From positions 1-5,579 of the forward strand of contig JAPLOT010000224.1 of assembly GCA_026400595.1 (NCBI GenBank): a stretch of 5,579 bases of DNA, read 5' to 3'. Source of the stretch: Alphaproteobacteria bacterium. GTDB taxonomy: Bacteria; Pseudomonadota; Alphaproteobacteria; Rhizobiales; Aestuariivirgaceae. This document shows positions 1 through 5,546 of this stretch, piece by piece. The position numbers were made by a program, and so were the translations under genes. Position 1 is the stretch's first letter. Each line of letters opens with the position of its first letter. The notes under the pieces are model-generated. The model had not been told where the DNA came from. It did no database searches and worked only from the letters and a program-made list of their open reading frames with translations.

Positions 1-2
1 AC

Positions 3-53
3 TACAAGGGCGGCTGGTTCAGATGCCAGGAGCCCAAGTTCAGACGGGATTGA
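3..53 (+). CDS. Possible 3' end of a plus-strand gene (partial)
   Basis: A reading frame enters from the left edge and ends at TGA 51-53, giving the tail YKGGWFRCQEPKFRRD. In this frame 13 of 16 codons end in G or C, against about half in the other two forward frames, which fits the coding bias of the rest of the window. It would converge with the minus-strand gene whose stop lies at 78-80. Only 16 residues are visible, so no family can be named. A minus-strand frame shares the same G/C-rich codon column and cannot be excluded. The gap at 54-77 contains nothing else recognisable. Confidence 0.28.
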   Translation, partial: YKGGWFRCQEPKFRRD

Positions 54-77
54 AGCTTGCAGGACACCGCTTGCGCT

Positions 78-401
78 TCAGAAATAGACGACCACATAGC
101 CGCTGCCCGAGCGCTGATAATAGGTGCCGCCGCAATAGTAGAGGCTGTAGCCATAGTAGTTGCCATAGGGACAGCCCGCAGGAATGGCGCCGATATAGGC
201 CCCGCGCCGGATCACCCGACGTGTCGTGCGGCGCGCAACGCCAGCCACGCTGCCCGGCGTCGCAGGACGGCCAACGCGTGCATTGGCATCTTCCACGAGC
301 TTGAAGAATCCGATGCTGACCTGCTGGCCGGCAAATTCGATGTCACCGGCGATGAAGGCGAAGGCGAGGCCAGCGATCAGATAGCGCTTGAGGGTCTTCA
401 T
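78..401 (-). CDS. Small exported protein with Tyr/Gly-rich C-terminus
   Basis: A 107-residue protein of unknown function. The N-terminus is signal-like: basic MKTLKR, then a hydrophobic stretch to about residue 19, but there is no clear AxA cleavage site, so it could remain as a membrane anchor. The middle carries an Arg-rich patch (R57, R58, R61, R62, R65, R66). The tail from about residue 74 is rich in Tyr and Gly, has two cysteines (C77, C90) that could form a disulfide after export, and ends in hydrophobic GYVVVYF. Short exported proteins with a CGGxYYQ-type tail ending in YVVV are, as I recall, common in Rhizobiales, usually annotated hypothetical. AAGGAG at 409-414 sits 7 bases before the ATG. 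The start overlaps the DUF2092 stop as ATGA, so the two are co-transcribed and probably translationally coupled. Gene reality is well supported; function is not known. Confidence 0.82.
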   Translation of the reverse strand: MKTLKRYLIAGLAFAFIAGDIEFAGQQVSIGFFKLVEDANARVGRPATPGSVAGVARRTTRRVIRRGAYIGAIPAGCPYGNYYGYSLYYCGGTYYQRSGSGYVVVYF

Positions 402-1180
402 TGGGCGGCTCCTTCGGTCTTCGGCATCTGTACCTCATCCAGCGACCCCAGCTTGCTGATGTCGACCTCCGTCGCACCCGCAGCGGTGACGAGCTTATAG
501 TCGTCCTTTGCGACCTCTGCACCGCTCTTCCAGTCCGAGAACGTGATATCGTAGGACGGCGCCATCACAGTCATCTTGCTGGTGATCGTGAAGCGGCAGG
601 GGAAAGGTTTGTCGCCTTGCGCAATCCAGATCTGCCAGTCGACATCGTCGGTGCGGAAAGCGAGATGATCGCAGGTCTGTCCGCGGATGACGCCGATGCC
701 GAGCGCCTGGGCGTCCGTCACGTTCAGCATCATGATGTCATTGGGATTGGCCGAGAGCAGATCGGCCGCCGGAAGTTCGAGCCCAAACTCGAGACGCAGC
801 GCATCGACCAGTTCGTCGATCGTGCCCTTGAAGGCCTGTTTCGCGAAGACGTTGAGATTCTTACCATAGACCGACATTTCGGTGCCGTCGAAGACGAGTT
901 CGACATTGGCGAGGCCGCCGGACCGGGTAGCGCGCAGCTTGTCGGGCCGCGTCGCATTCAATGCACCGGAGCTGGCAAGACCGACCTTCTCGAGGTCCTC
1001 GGTCACGATCTCCAGTGTGGCGTCGTAGCTGACGGACAAGGTCGCCTGCTGTGTCAGAAAATCCGACATGGCCTTGAAGGCCGCCTTGGCCTCCGAGTCC
1101 TGGGCGCTTGCCGGCGTGGCGGTTGCGAGCAGGACGGCGAGTCCGCTCAACGACAAGAATCTCGCTGCGTTTCTGAACAA
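398..1180 (-). CDS. DUF2092 family periplasmic protein
   Basis: A 260-residue exported protein that I recognise as DUF2092 (predicted periplasmic protein, function unknown). From the TTG start, residues 1-26 form a signal peptide (FRNAARF, hydrophobic core, ATPASA then Q). The mature part has the family pattern: an N-terminal helix, then strands with ARPDKLR-like TRPDKLRATR, a VFDGTEMSVYG strand, a helix near TIDELVDALRLEFG, and a C-terminal block TCDHLAFRTDDVDWQIWI. C170 lies in the conserved CDHLAF segment and C195 may pair with it. The pattern recalls the LolA/LppX curved-sheet fold that binds lipid or lipoprotein; that is my inference. The start was chosen because AAGGGGG (1188-1194) lies 7 bases before TTG at 1178-1180 and the signal peptide then begins correctly. 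An in-frame ATG at 1265-1267 would add 29 residues ahead of the signal peptide and lacks a ribosome site. It is first in an operon with the gene ending at 78. Confidence 0.88.
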   Translation of the reverse strand: MFRNAARFLSLSGLAVLLATATPASAQDSEAKAAFKAMSDFLTQQATLSVSYDATLEIVTEDLEKVGLASSGALNATRPDKLRATRSGGLANVELVFDGTEMSVYGKNLNVFAKQAFKGTIDELVDALRLEFGLELPAADLLSANPNDIMMLNVTDAQALGIGVIRGQTCDHLAFRTDDVDWQIWIAQGDKPFPCRFTITSKMTVMAPSYDITFSDWKSGAEVAKDDYKLVTAAGATEVDISKLGSLDEVQMPKTEGAAQ

Positions 1181-1277
1181 CCTGCATCCCCCTTCAAGGT
1201 CTTTGATTCCGTCCGAGGGAAACACATTAGCGCCAGTCAGGGCCAACTTCCACTGTATCGATTTCAACAGGCACCCG
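1181..1277 (-). promoter_or_regulatory. Leader/promoter region of the DUF2092 operon
   Basis: These 97 bases between the upstream hairpin and the TTG start must hold any independent promoter for the two-gene operon. I see TTGAAA at the upstream end and TAATGT further down, but not at a normal -35/-10 distance. I therefore cannot name promoter elements or a sigma factor. Confidence 0.3.
1188..1194 (-). promoter_or_regulatory. Ribosome binding site that decides the DUF2092 start
   Basis: The minus strand reads AAGGGGG, then ATGCAGG, then TTG. The spacing of 7 bases favours the TTG at 1178-1180 as the true start. The ATG directly abutting the G run (1185-1187) is in another frame and too close to be used efficiently. 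Confidence 0.65.
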
Positions 1278-1310
1278 GGCCGGCCGCACGAGCAAGGCGT
1301 GCGGCCGGCC
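1278..1310 (-). terminator. GC-rich hairpin, probable terminator without U tract
   Basis: Positions 1278-1290 and 1298-1310 are perfect 13-base inverted complements around a 7-base loop (agcaagg). A G-U pair and a further C-G pair can extend the stem outwards. It lies 45 bases downstream of the stop of the minus-strand gene at 1355 and upstream of the DUF2092 operon, where a terminator is expected. Neither strand has a T run after the stem, so it is not a textbook intrinsic terminator. It may act as a U-less terminator, an RNA 3'-end stabiliser, or an attenuator that lets part of the transcription through into the DUF2092 operon. Confidence 0.6.
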
Positions 1311-1354
1311 TGCCCTTGGTTTCGGCATTGGCGTGGAGCCTCGGCCCTTGCCTG

Positions 1355-1597
1355 TCAGCCCTGGACCTTGAACTTCTTCTTGGTGCTCACACCCTTGCTG
1401 GCCGGGTAGGTGTCGTGGCACATGCGGAGGAAGTCCTTGTATTCGGCGTCGGTGCAGGGCTGAGACTGATTGACGAAGCAGCCGCTGTGCACGTCGATGT
1501 AGCAGGACGGCAGATCCCAGTGGCCGGCGAAGGCGGCGGTCGGGAACAGAATGCCGGCAACGATGAGGCCATGCTTGAGGTGCGAAAGAGCAGACAT
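1355..1597 (-). CDS. Small secreted four-cysteine protein
   Basis: An 80-residue protein of unknown function. Residues 1-24 are a convincing Sec signal peptide: MSALSHLKHG, hydrophobic LIVAGILFPTAAF, cleavage after AFA-24. The mature part is about 56 residues and begins GHWDLPSC. It has four cysteines (C32, C40, C48, C60) spaced CX7CX7CX11C, which suits two disulfides in the periplasm; aromatic and acidic residues lie between them and the tail is basic (STKKKFKVQG). No CXXCH or known metal motif is present, and I do not recognise the family. The start is supported by AAAGGA ending 8 bases before the ATG. It is followed by the hairpin at 1278-1310 and is divergent from the exporter gene at 1756. 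A reading frame of this size with a clean signal peptide and a good ribosome site is very likely real. Confidence 0.82.
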   Translation of the reverse strand: MSALSHLKHGLIVAGILFPTAAFAGHWDLPSCYIDVHSGCFVNQSQPCTDAEYKDFLRMCHDTYPASKGVSTKKKFKVQG

Positions 1598-1755
1598 TGT
1601 TCGATCCTTTCTTGGGGTTGACGAGTGATGCCTTTCTGCGGGAGCGGCCCTGAACCCTCGATGAGACGGCGCTTCACCTGGCGTTCATGCAGATGCAGGG
1701 CGACCATGCCGGTACGCCGGTTGCTGCCCGCCTGGCCGAACCGCATAAGGATCGC
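1598..1755. promoter_or_regulatory. Divergent intergenic region
   Basis: These 158 bases separate two divergent genes, so promoters for both the secreted four-cysteine protein (minus) and the exporter (plus) should lie here. The ribosome site for the minus gene (AAAGGA, about 1606-1611) is clear. On the plus strand TTGACG is visible near 1618, but there is no acceptable -10 at 16-18 bases. A short inverted pair CCGG-TACG-CCGG lies near 1710-1721. A 43-codon reading frame (1628-1759) ends across the exporter start; see findings. Confidence 0.4.
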
Positions 1756-2646
1756 ATGACCCCGGACCTGAAGACGCCTGCGCGTTCCCACTTGCTGCCG
1801 GCCCTTGCCGTATCGGTCTGCGGCCTGCTCTGGGGAGTCTTCTGGCTGCCCTTGCGCTGGTTCGACAGCCAGGGCGTAGGTAGTGCCTGGGTCGCGCTGC
1901 TGTTCAATCTGGTCGCCATTGCGGCGCCGCTGCCCTGGCTGCTCAGGAGAACAGCCTGGGCCGATTTCCACAACCAGTCGCTCTCGGGCCTGATCCTCGG
2001 AACGGCCTTCGCACTTTACACGGTCAGCCTGGCGATGACCGACGTCATCCATGCCATCCTGCTGTTCTATCTCACACCCGTCTGGAGCACGCTGGCAGGC
2101 TGGGTCCTGCTCGGCGAGCGCATCACCGTGACGCGGATCATCGCTGTCATTCTGGGCTTCGCCGGGCTCTGGGCGATTCTCGGCGGCGGCGGCGTTCCGC
2201 TACCGCGCAACGCCGGCGACTGGCTGGCGCTTCTCAGCGGCCTGCTGTGGTCGGCCGGAACCCTGCGCAGCTTTGCGCGGCCGTCGCAGGGCATTGCACT
2301 CCCGGTCTTCTGCTTCGCTGGCGGCGGACTTGCCGCCTCGGCGGTTCTGCTGGTCATCGCATCGGCGCTGTCCTTGCCCATGGCCGCCGTCAACAACCTC
2401 ATGCCGGTCCTGCCCTGGATCGTCCTCCTCGCCATCATCATCTTCGTGCCGCCCAATTTCCTGGTACTCTGGGCCGCCCAGCGCATGGATCCGGGCCGCG
2501 TCGGCATTCTGCTCATGACGGAAGTGCTCGTCGGTTCGATTTCCGCCGGCCTGCTTGCCGGCGAAGCCTATGGAGCCAGCGAGGCCATCGGTACCGCGCT
2601 GATCGTCACTGCAGGTCTGGTCGAGGTGTGGGGCCGCAGAAGCTGA
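1756..2646 (+). CDS. EamA/DMT superfamily transporter
   Basis: A 296-residue inner-membrane protein of the drug/metabolite transporter superfamily. About ten hydrophobic segments are visible, arranged as two repeats of five helices (EamA repeats roughly at residues 17-142 and 150-293). Typical features are the first helix with GLLWGVFWLPLRW, a helix 4 with a proline ahead of a Trp (FYLTPVWSTLAGW), GERIT in the loop before helix 5, and a second-half helix 9 with LLMTEVLVG. EamA proteins export small metabolites such as amino acids or import nucleotide sugars; the substrate cannot be read here. I chose ATG 1756 (AAGGA 5 bases upstream, short cytoplasmic lead-in TPDLKTPARSH) over in-frame ATGs at 1687 and 1693, which lack a ribosome site. 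It is 40 bases upstream of the protease gene on the same strand. Confidence 0.9.
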   Translation: MTPDLKTPARSHLLPALAVSVCGLLWGVFWLPLRWFDSQGVGSAWVALLFNLVAIAAPLPWLLRRTAWADFHNQSLSGLILGTAFALYTVSLAMTDVIHAILLFYLTPVWSTLAGWVLLGERITVTRIIAVILGFAGLWAILGGGGVPLPRNAGDWLALLSGLLWSAGTLRSFARPSQGIALPVFCFAGGGLAASAVLLVIASALSLPMAAVNNLMPVLPWIVLLAIIIFVPPNFLVLWAAQRMDPGRVGILLMTEVLVGSISAGLLAGEAYGASEAIGTALIVTAGLVEVWGRRS

Positions 2647-2686
2647 GGTTCCGGCTTCCGCAGCAAGCTGCTAGACTGTCCGTATC

Positions 2687-3790
2687 ATGGGCTGGTCACT
2701 TACCATCGGACAGATTGCCGGGACCTCGATCCGGCTGCACTTCACCTTCCTGCTGCTGCTGGCCTGGATCGGCATTGCCGACTACCTCGCCGGCGGAGCG
2801 GCGGCCGCCATCGCCTCGCTTTTCTTCATCCTGCTGATTTTTGCCTGCGTCACCGCACATGAGTTCGGCCATATCTTCATGGCACGTCACTTCGGAGTGA
2901 GGACGCCGGAGGTCATTCTCTCTCCGATCGGCGGAATGGCAAACATGGAGCGCATCCCCGAAGCGCCGCGAAAGGAACTGCTGATCGCTCTGGCCGGCCC
3001 CGCGGTCAATGTCGTCATCCTTCTGCTGCTCGTGATCTTCGCCGGCGTCAGTCTTGCATCGCTGCCCGGTCTCGATTTCGTCGCGGCCGATCTTGCCAGC
3101 CGGCTCGCCTACATCAATGGCATGCTGGTCCTGTTCAACCTGATCCCGGCCTTTCCGATGGACGGCGGCCGGGTGCTGCGGGCACTGCTCTCAATGGCCA
3201 TGGGTCCCGACCGCGCCACCCAGCTGGCCGCCCGCATCGGGCAGAGCTTTGCGTTCCTTTTCGTGCTGCTCGGCCTCTTCTACAGTCCAATCCTTCTGCT
3301 GGTGGGCATCTTCGTCTATTTCGCCGCCACATCGGAGGAACAGGCGTCGTCGTTGCGCTGGATGGCGCGCGGACTCAAGGTGTCGGACGCCATGGAGCGG
3401 GCTCCGCGCCTGCTTCGCGCCGGCGAGCCTCTGGCGCGCGCCGTCGACGCATTGCTGGAAACGCCGCAGCGCGACTTCCCCGTGGTCGACGCGGCAGGAC
3501 TGCCGGTCGGCCTGCTCGACCGGGAGGCCATGATTGCCGCCCTGGCGAAGCATGGCCGGGATGCACCCATTTCGGACGCCATGCGTCAGGCCATCGTCCT
3601 CCACGAAGGCCAGCCGCTCGAACAGGCGATCGACAGGATGCGCCTCGCGGGCAGCAAGGCCGAGATCGTGGCGGCAGCCGACGGACGCGTCATTGGCCTG
3701 CTCAGTATCGAGAACGTCGCCGAAATGATGATGATCCGGGGCGCCCAGCCGGACTGGCCCTTTGCGGCGTCGGCCGGAAGGCGCAGCTAG
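2687..3790 (+). CDS. Site-2 protease family (M50) metalloprotease with CBS pair
   Basis: A 367-residue polytopic membrane zinc protease. The HExxH zinc motif is HEFGH at residues 58-62, inside a hydrophobic segment. The third ligand, D159, is in NLIPAFPMDGGR (151-162), matching the NxxPxxPxDGGR signature of M50 enzymes. Further hydrophobic segments lie near 19-34, 98-127, 142-157 and 186-214. The cytoplasmic C-terminus has two CBS motifs, about 230-287 (VSDAM to GLLDRE) and 293-348 (ISDAM to GLLSIENVAEM). This is the SpoIVFB-like subgroup with CBS domains, which in relatives sense adenine nucleotides. Site-2 proteases cut transmembrane segments, often anti-sigma factors or membrane-tethered regulators; the substrate here is unknown and no anti-sigma gene is adjacent. 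The active-site residues are intact. No Shine-Dalgarno site precedes the ATG. The gene's stop overlaps the convergent cytochrome stop. Confidence 0.94.
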   Translation: MGWSLTIGQIAGTSIRLHFTFLLLLAWIGIADYLAGGAAAAIASLFFILLIFACVTAHEFGHIFMARHFGVRTPEVILSPIGGMANMERIPEAPRKELLIALAGPAVNVVILLLLVIFAGVSLASLPGLDFVAADLASRLAYINGMLVLFNLIPAFPMDGGRVLRALLSMAMGPDRATQLAARIGQSFAFLFVLLGLFYSPILLLVGIFVYFAATSEEQASSLRWMARGLKVSDAMERAPRLLRAGEPLARAVDALLETPQRDFPVVDAAGLPVGLLDREAMIAALAKHGRDAPISDAMRQAIVLHEGQPLEQAIDRMRLAGSKAEIVAAADGRVIGLLSIENVAEMMMIRGAQPDWPFAASAGRRS

Positions 3791-4209
3791 TCCTTGACCT
3801 GGATCGTTTCGAGGTAGCGAACCAGGGCAGCAATGCGGTCTTCGACATCATGCGCCGCGGACTTGGCGGCCGCCACCGAGGTTTCGTCGCCCAGCGCTTC
3901 ATCGACGAGCCGGTCGCCCCAGATCGGCATCTCGCGCGAGCCATGAGACTCGGGCATGTCGAGTCCCATGACGGCCTGCGTGATCTTCTCGGCCGGAAAC
4001 GTGCCATAGCGGGCTGCGATGCGGGTGAGGTCTGCAGGGTGCGTCCTGAGGGCGGCGGCCGCAGGCCCTCCACCGCGACCGTCCGCACCGTGACAGGGCG
4101 CACAGAGCGACAGGAAGTCCTGCTCGGCGGTATCGGCTGTTGCCGGTCCTGCCAGCGGAAGCATGGCCGTGACCAGCAGCACGACCCGTTTGAGGTCGGA
4201 GCGCGTCAT
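3787..4209 (-). CDS. Periplasmic monoheme c-type cytochrome
   Basis: A 140-residue class I cytochrome c. Residues 1-25 form a signal peptide (basic DLKR, hydrophobic VVLLVTAMLPLAG, cleavage near ATA-25). The heme c site is CAPCH at 36-40: C36 and C39 bind heme and H40 is the proximal ligand. M94 in EMPIWGD is the likely distal ligand; MPxWG is a common motif in small cytochromes of this class. The C-terminal helix (VEDRIAALVRYLETIQ) is the one that packs on the N-terminal helix in this fold. The start is well fixed: an in-frame TGA lies six codons upstream, and AAGG with a 7-base gap plus GAGGAG precede the ATG. It lies 40 bases after the oxidoreductase stop on the same strand with no terminator between, so the two are most likely co-transcribed. 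It probably carries electrons towards a terminal oxidase; the donor is inferred. Confidence 0.93.
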   Translation of the reverse strand: MTRSDLKRVVLLVTAMLPLAGPATADTAEQDFLSLCAPCHGADGRGGGPAAAALRTHPADLTRIAARYGTFPAEKITQAVMGLDMPESHGSREMPIWGDRLVDEALGDETSVAAAKSAAHDVEDRIAALVRYLETIQVKD

Positions 4210-4249
4210 CTCCTCGCCTTTGCATCAACCCGGAACATCTGGCAAGCGG

Positions 4250-5533
4250 TCAGGACCGGGTGGTTTCCTTCAGCTTGCCGATGCCGAGCACATCGAGCGC
4301 CAGCTTCTCGTAGAAGGTCTCGCTGGTGCCGCGCCGGATCTTGTGCAGGAAGTACTTCTCGAAGGCGACCTTGGCGCCATGCACCCACTTGCCGGAGGAC
4401 GACCAGTTCACGTTGCGCGGCGGGATCTGCGGCTGGGCCACGAAGGCCACGCCCGAGTCGCCGAAGTCGGCAAGACAGACCGCATTCCAGGTGCCCTGGT
4501 GCTCGGGCTGTTTGCCCTTGAGCAGCAGGCCGATGTTCATGGCTGTCGCCGTGACCATGGACTCGATCATGAAGCCGGTCTTGGGCACGCCGCAGGGAAC
4601 CGGCGTCGGCCCCATGGGCGGGATCGCGACGCAGACGCCGATCGCGAAGATCTCGGGATACCTGGGATTGCGCTGGTGCTTGTCGACGATGACGAAACCG
4701 CGCGGATTGGTGAGCCCTTCGATGCCGCGGATCGCGGCCACGCCGCGGAATGGCGGCAGCATCATGGAGAAGCCGAAGGGCAGTTCCTTCGTGGCCTTTA
4801 CGCTGCCATCCTCGTTGACTTCTTCCACCGTCATCACGCCGGCCTCGACCTTCTTGACGCGGCTGCTGGTCATCCACTTGATGTGGTGGTTGCGCATCTC
4901 GCTTTCGAGCAGGCCCTTGGTGTCGCCGACGCCATCGAGTCCGAGGTGGCCGATGTAGGGCTCGGCGGTGACGAAGGTCATCGGCACGCGGTCGCGGATC
5001 TTGCGACGGCGCAGTTCTGTTTCGACGATGAACATGAACTCATAGGCCGGGCCGAAACACGAAGCCCCCTGCACCGCGCCGATGATGACAGGTGCCGGGT
5101 TCCTGCAGAAGTCCTCGAAAGCCTTGCCTGCGGCCCTTGCATGCTCGACGTGGCAGACGGACTGCGTATGGCCTTGCGGTCCCAGTCCTTCGATCTCGTC
5201 GAATGCAAGTTCCGGTCCGGTTGCAATGATGAGATAGTCGTAGTCGACGCTGGTGCCATCATCAAGATCGATCCGCCTTGCCTCAGGGTCGAGCTTGCGG
5301 GCAGCGACGGCCTTGAAGGCGATGCCTTTCTTGGCGAAGATCGGCGCAAGATCGACTTCGATGTCCTCCTGCTTGCGCCAGTTCACCGCCACCCAGGGAT
5401 TGGACGGCACGAAATGATAGGTCGGCTCCTTGGTGATGACCGTGAGCGAGTCGCCGCGGCCAAGCTGTTCCTTCATCTCATAGGCCATGATTGTGCCGCC
5501 GAGTCCGGCACCCAGAACGACGATATGCGCCAT
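4250..5533 (-). CDS. sqr: Sulfide:quinone oxidoreductase
   Basis: A 427-residue FAD enzyme that oxidises sulfide to sulfane sulfur/polysulfide and passes electrons to membrane quinone. From ATG 5533 it begins MAHIVVLGAGLGG, with the dinucleotide-binding GxGxxG at residues 8-13; YDYLIIATGP near 98-107 is the second FAD-contacting segment. All three family cysteines are present: C127 (SVCHVEHA), C159 (GASCFGP) and C353 (WNAVCLAD). These match in context and position the catalytic Cys128, Cys160 and Cys356 of the Acidithiobacillus ferrooxidans enzyme as I recall it. The C-terminal part (WVHGAKVAFEKYFLHKIRRG) corresponds to the amphipathic membrane-binding region. There is no signal peptide, as usual for the family. 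GGAGGA 7 bases upstream fixes the start; a GTG five codons earlier lies within that site. The related flavocytochrome c flavoprotein is less likely given the three cysteines and the membrane-binding tail. The cytochrome c gene follows 40 bases downstream. Confidence 0.92.
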   Translation of the reverse strand: MAHIVVLGAGLGGTIMAYEMKEQLGRGDSLTVITKEPTYHFVPSNPWVAVNWRKQEDIEVDLAPIFAKKGIAFKAVAARKLDPEARRIDLDDGTSVDYDYLIIATGPELAFDEIEGLGPQGHTQSVCHVEHARAAGKAFEDFCRNPAPVIIGAVQGASCFGPAYEFMFIVETELRRRKIRDRVPMTFVTAEPYIGHLGLDGVGDTKGLLESEMRNHHIKWMTSSRVKKVEAGVMTVEEVNEDGSVKATKELPFGFSMMLPPFRGVAAIRGIEGLTNPRGFVIVDKHQRNPRYPEIFAIGVCVAIPPMGPTPVPCGVPKTGFMIESMVTATAMNIGLLLKGKQPEHQGTWNAVCLADFGDSGVAFVAQPQIPPRNVNWSSSGKWVHGAKVAFEKYFLHKIRRGTSETFYEKLALDVLGIGKLKETTRS

Positions 5534-5540
5534 GTTGAAG

Positions 5541-5546
5541 TCCTCC
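5541..5546 (-). promoter_or_regulatory. Ribosome binding site deciding the sqr start
   Basis: The minus strand reads GGAGGA followed by 7 bases and ATG (5531-5533). This perfect site sets the start at MAHIVV rather than the GTG at 5546-5548. The reading frame itself remains open to the window edge, so the site is the main evidence for where translation begins. Confidence 0.75.

Noticed and set aside
51..80. Inverted repeat TGAAGC / GCTTCA flanking 18 bases between convergent stops
   Set aside because: Only six base pairs with a long loop and no T run; too weak to call a bidirectional terminator, although both stop codons fall inside it.
401..1621. Long plus-strand open frame (406 codons) opposite DUF2092 and the four-cysteine protein
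   Set aside because: It spans the hairpin, an intergenic gap and the starts of two minus-strand genes that have signal peptides and ribosome sites. Its translation has no recognisable domain; it is an antisense shadow of high-GC coding sequence.
1387..2052. Minus-strand open frame of 221 codons across the divergent promoter region
   Set aside because: It overlaps the four-cysteine gene in another frame and runs antisense into the exporter, with low-complexity Arg/Gln/Ser-rich translation and no hydrophobic or domain pattern.
3850..4521. Plus-strand 223-codon open frame opposite the cytochrome and the 3' part of sqr
   Set aside because: Antisense to two well-supported genes; the C-terminal half is almost only Arg, Ser, Pro and Ala, as expected from GC-rich noise.
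4206..4877. Minus-strand 223-codon open frame inside sqr
   Set aside because: Same strand, shifted frame of a clear SQR coding region; Arg-rich translation typical of a frame shadow.
3787..5533. Flavocytochrome c (fccAB) identity for the flavoprotein-cytochrome pair
   Set aside because: The flavoprotein has no signal peptide, carries the three-cysteine SQR pattern and has the amphipathic C-terminal region of SQR, so quinone reductase is the better call.
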